From contig NZ_VFNC01000001.1 of NCBI RefSeq assembly GCF_006715395.1, forward strand, positions 1,488,001-1,552,000: 64,000 nt of DNA. Direction: 5' to 3'. The translations under genes were made by a program, and so were the position numbers. Numbering within the stretch: position 1 is the first letter of the stretch; every line of letters begins with the position of its first letter. Below the pieces are notes generated by a model, which had not been told where the DNA came from, did no database searches, and saw only the letters and a list, made by a program, of their open reading frames with translations. Shown here one piece after another: positions 62,487 to 64,000 of the stretch. Source of the DNA: Streptomyces sp. SLBN-31. Lineage in GTDB: Bacteria > Actinomycetota > Actinomycetes > Streptomycetales > Streptomycetaceae.

Positions 62487-63000
62487 TCCGCCGGACGCCC
62501 CGGAACGCCGAGCGGACCGTCGTCCGTCCGCCTCCGGCGAGCACCCCCGGACCCCGGTCCGGGGCGCGTGCGGGCTCGCTGAAGAGCGCTCCGCCCGGGA
62601 CGCCGAGCACCCCGTCGGCCGCGCGCTTCCGGGGAGTGCCCCCGGATCCCGGTCCGGGGCGCGTGCGGGCTCGCTGAAGACTGCCCTGCCCGGGACGCCG
62701 AGCACCCCGTCGGCCGCGCGCTTCCGGGGAGTGCCCCCGGATCCCGGTCCGGGGCGCGTGCGGGCTCGCTGAAGACTGCCCTGCCCGGGACGCCGAGCAC
62801 CCCGTCGGCCGCGCGCTTCCGGGGAGTGCCCCGGCCCGCGGGCCGGCGCGAGTGCGGCCCCGCTGAAGAGCGCTCCGCCGGGACACCGAGGACCCCCGCG
62901 GCCGTCCGCCTCCGGCGGGCCCCACGGGACACCTGGCCGGCGCCCTCCCGTCCGCCTCCGACGGACCCCAGGGGCACCGCGCCGGCACCGTGCGGCCCCC
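62487..63000. repeat. Tandem 95-bp repeat array with internal hairpins
   Basis: Units begin GAAGA at 62581, 62676, 62771 and 62865 (period 95, 95, 94), with degenerate copies on both sides (from about 62487 and to about 63000). Each good unit contains GGGACGCCGAGCACCCCGTC and a hairpin CCCCGGA-tcccgg-TCCGGGG. The period is not a multiple of three. It fills the 62366-63107 gap between convergent genes and may act as a bidirectional terminator; no gene is supported there. Confidence 0.8.
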
Positions 63001-63107
63001 GCTGAAGAGCCCAGGAACCCCGGGCGGTCCCTGGTTCGTCAGCCTCCGGCGAACCCCTGCCCGCGCCCGCCTTTCTGCCTGGGTCCGGCCGGGCACCGGG
63101 CGTCCCC

Positions 63108-64000
63108 TCAGGAGGTGGAGGCCCCCGTCTTCGTCGAGCCCCCCGTCGCCGGGGACTTCTTCGCGGAGGCCGGGATGTCCTCGTCCTTGCGCAGGGCCTG
63201 CCACAGTTGGCCGGCCTGGGGCTGGGCGGCGATCACGCGGTTGGGGTCCTGGGTGTCGTACCGCACCGGAAGCATGATCGTCTCCATCGTGGAGGGGTCG
63301 ATGCCGTTCATGCTGCGGCCGAACTCGGCGAGCTTGGTGAGCGACGCAAGGCCCGAGTCGGTGGTGAGGGACTCGGTGAGTTTGTCGGCGATCCGGTAGG
63401 ACTTCGTCGGGCTGCCGAGGAGGTCCTGCTTCTTTATCTCGCTGAGCAGGTCGATCAGGAACTGCTGCTGCAGGCCGATGCGGCCCAGGTCGCTGCCGTC
63501 GCCGACGCCGTGCCGGGTGCGGACGAACTGCAGCGACTGGGTGCCGTCGAGCTTGTGGGTGCCCGCGGTGATGTCCAGACCGCTGTTGTGGTCGTGGATG
63601 TCCCGGTCGACCGTCACGGTCACCCCGCCGATCGCGTCGACCAGCCCCTTGAAGCCGGCGAAGTCGATCTCGACGAAGTGGTCCATGCGGACGCCCGACA
63701 TCCGCTCCACGGTCTTGACCACGCACGCCGGGCCGGCGAGCGAGTACACCGAGTTGAACATCACGCGCTTCGCCGACGGCAGCGCCGAACCGTCCTTGGC
63801 CGTGCACGCGGGCCGCGTCACCAGGGTGTCGCGCGGGATGCTCACGGCGACGGCCTGGCGGCGGCCCTCGGGTATGTGGATCACCAGCGCGGTGTCGGAG
63901 CGGGCCCCGGCCGCGGTGTCCCCGCTCAGCTTCCCGTTGGCGCCCGCACGCGAGTCGGAGCCCAGCACCAGCAGGTTCTGCCCGGACGTGGGCAGCTTCT
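63108..64000 (-). CDS. LytR-CpsA-Psr (LCP) family protein, C-terminal part
   Basis: The visible 297 residues carry the LCP catalytic domain: LLVLGSDSRAG near the window edge, AVSIPRDTLV, the polyprenyl-phosphate-binding Arg/Asp region (VEIDFAGFKGLVDAIGGVTV), and FVRTRHG with its conserved Arg pair. A Ser/Thr-rich tail ends at 63108. Such proteins attach wall polymers to peptidoglycan from lipid-linked precursors at the outer membrane face. The N-terminal cytoplasmic and transmembrane part lies beyond base 64000. Confidence 0.9.
   Translation of the reverse strand, partial: KLPTSGQNLLVLGSDSRAGANGKLSGDTAAGARSDTALVIHIPEGRRQAVAVSIPRDTLVTRPACTAKDGSALPSAKRVMFNSVYSLAGPACVVKTVERMSGVRMDHFVEIDFAGFKGLVDAIGGVTVTVDRDIHDHNSGLDITAGTHKLDGTQSLQFVRTRHGVGDGSDLGRIGLQQQFLIDLLSEIKKQDLLGSPTKSYRIADKLTESLTTDSGLASLTKLAEFGRSMNGIDPSTMETIMLPVRYDTQDPNRVIAAQPQAGQLWQALRKDEDIPASAKKSPATGGSTKTGASTS

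Noticed and set aside
62487..63000. CRISPR array or protein repeat
   Set aside because: 95-bp units are contiguous, longer than CRISPR repeats, not a multiple of three, and without spacers.

Overview
The window is a high-GC actinobacterial chromosome segment, almost certainly Streptomyces. The evidence is extreme third-position GC, GTG starts, GTGA/ATGA gene overlaps, bldA-type TTA codon usage, and CebR-, DasR- and iron-box-like sites. From memory, the backbone follows the S. coelicolor SCO5975-SCO6014 region (arcA/argF ... murA2, acnA ... ngcEFG, rok7B7, xylFGH, dxs). No tRNA, rRNA, CRISPR array or intact mobile element was seen.

Layout. 1-5.2 kb: end of an MFS transporter, an SPFH/NAD-kinase-like two-gene operon, arginine deiminase and ornithine carbamoyltransferase, and an anti-sigma-type ATPase. 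5.4-15.6 kb: an aromatic acyl-CoA catabolic cluster (enoyl-CoA hydratase, bifunctional monooxygenase/OYE reductase, CoA ligase, PaaX-type regulator, acyl-CoA dehydrogenase, RidA-like protein), split by a cysC-cysD-cysN sulfate-activation operon. A shared 13-bp dyad overlaps the -35 elements of its promoters. 15.6-21.4 kb: small DUF genes, a TPR regulator with an early TTA codon, a 72-bp tandem array, a P450-like protein without its haem-ligand region, an HTH-MurA fusion with a palindrome at its promoter, and a DUF4236 gene. 21.4-22.9 kb: decayed IS701-type transposase and MarR remnants. 22.9-25.7 kb: aconitase, preceded by a MarR(TamR)-type palindrome and an iron-box-like site.

26-46 kb: a glycan-degradation island. 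It holds an orphan histidine kinase, a secreted AA10 LPMO with CBM2 under a perfect CebR box, two secreted GH92 alpha-mannosidases, a CE7 esterase, an LplB/YtcP-type ABC importer with DUF624 protein and GH42 beta-galactosidase, and a GH67 alpha-glucuronidase. A LacI-type operator (GACAACGTTGTC and variants) precedes both GH92 genes and, in weaker form, the ABC operon, suggesting one small regulon whose regulator lies elsewhere. 46-55 kb: the NgcEFG importer behind a DasR-like site, the ROK regulator Rok7B7 and the XylFGH importer, separated by strong hairpin terminators. 55-64 kb: dxs, an APC amino-acid permease, a NYN/PIN-like small protein, a beta-hydroxyacid-dehydrogenase-type oxidoreductase, two tandem paralogues of unknown function, a 95-bp tandem array, and the 3' part of a LytR-CpsA-Psr gene cut by the window edge.

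How the genes fit together: the right two thirds look built for uptake and breakdown of plant and fungal polysaccharides (cellulose, glucuronoxylan, mannan, chitin, xylose) feeding central metabolism. The left third handles aromatic amino-acid breakdown products, arginine and sulfate. All functional and regulatory statements are read from sequence and family knowledge; nothing was searched or computed.
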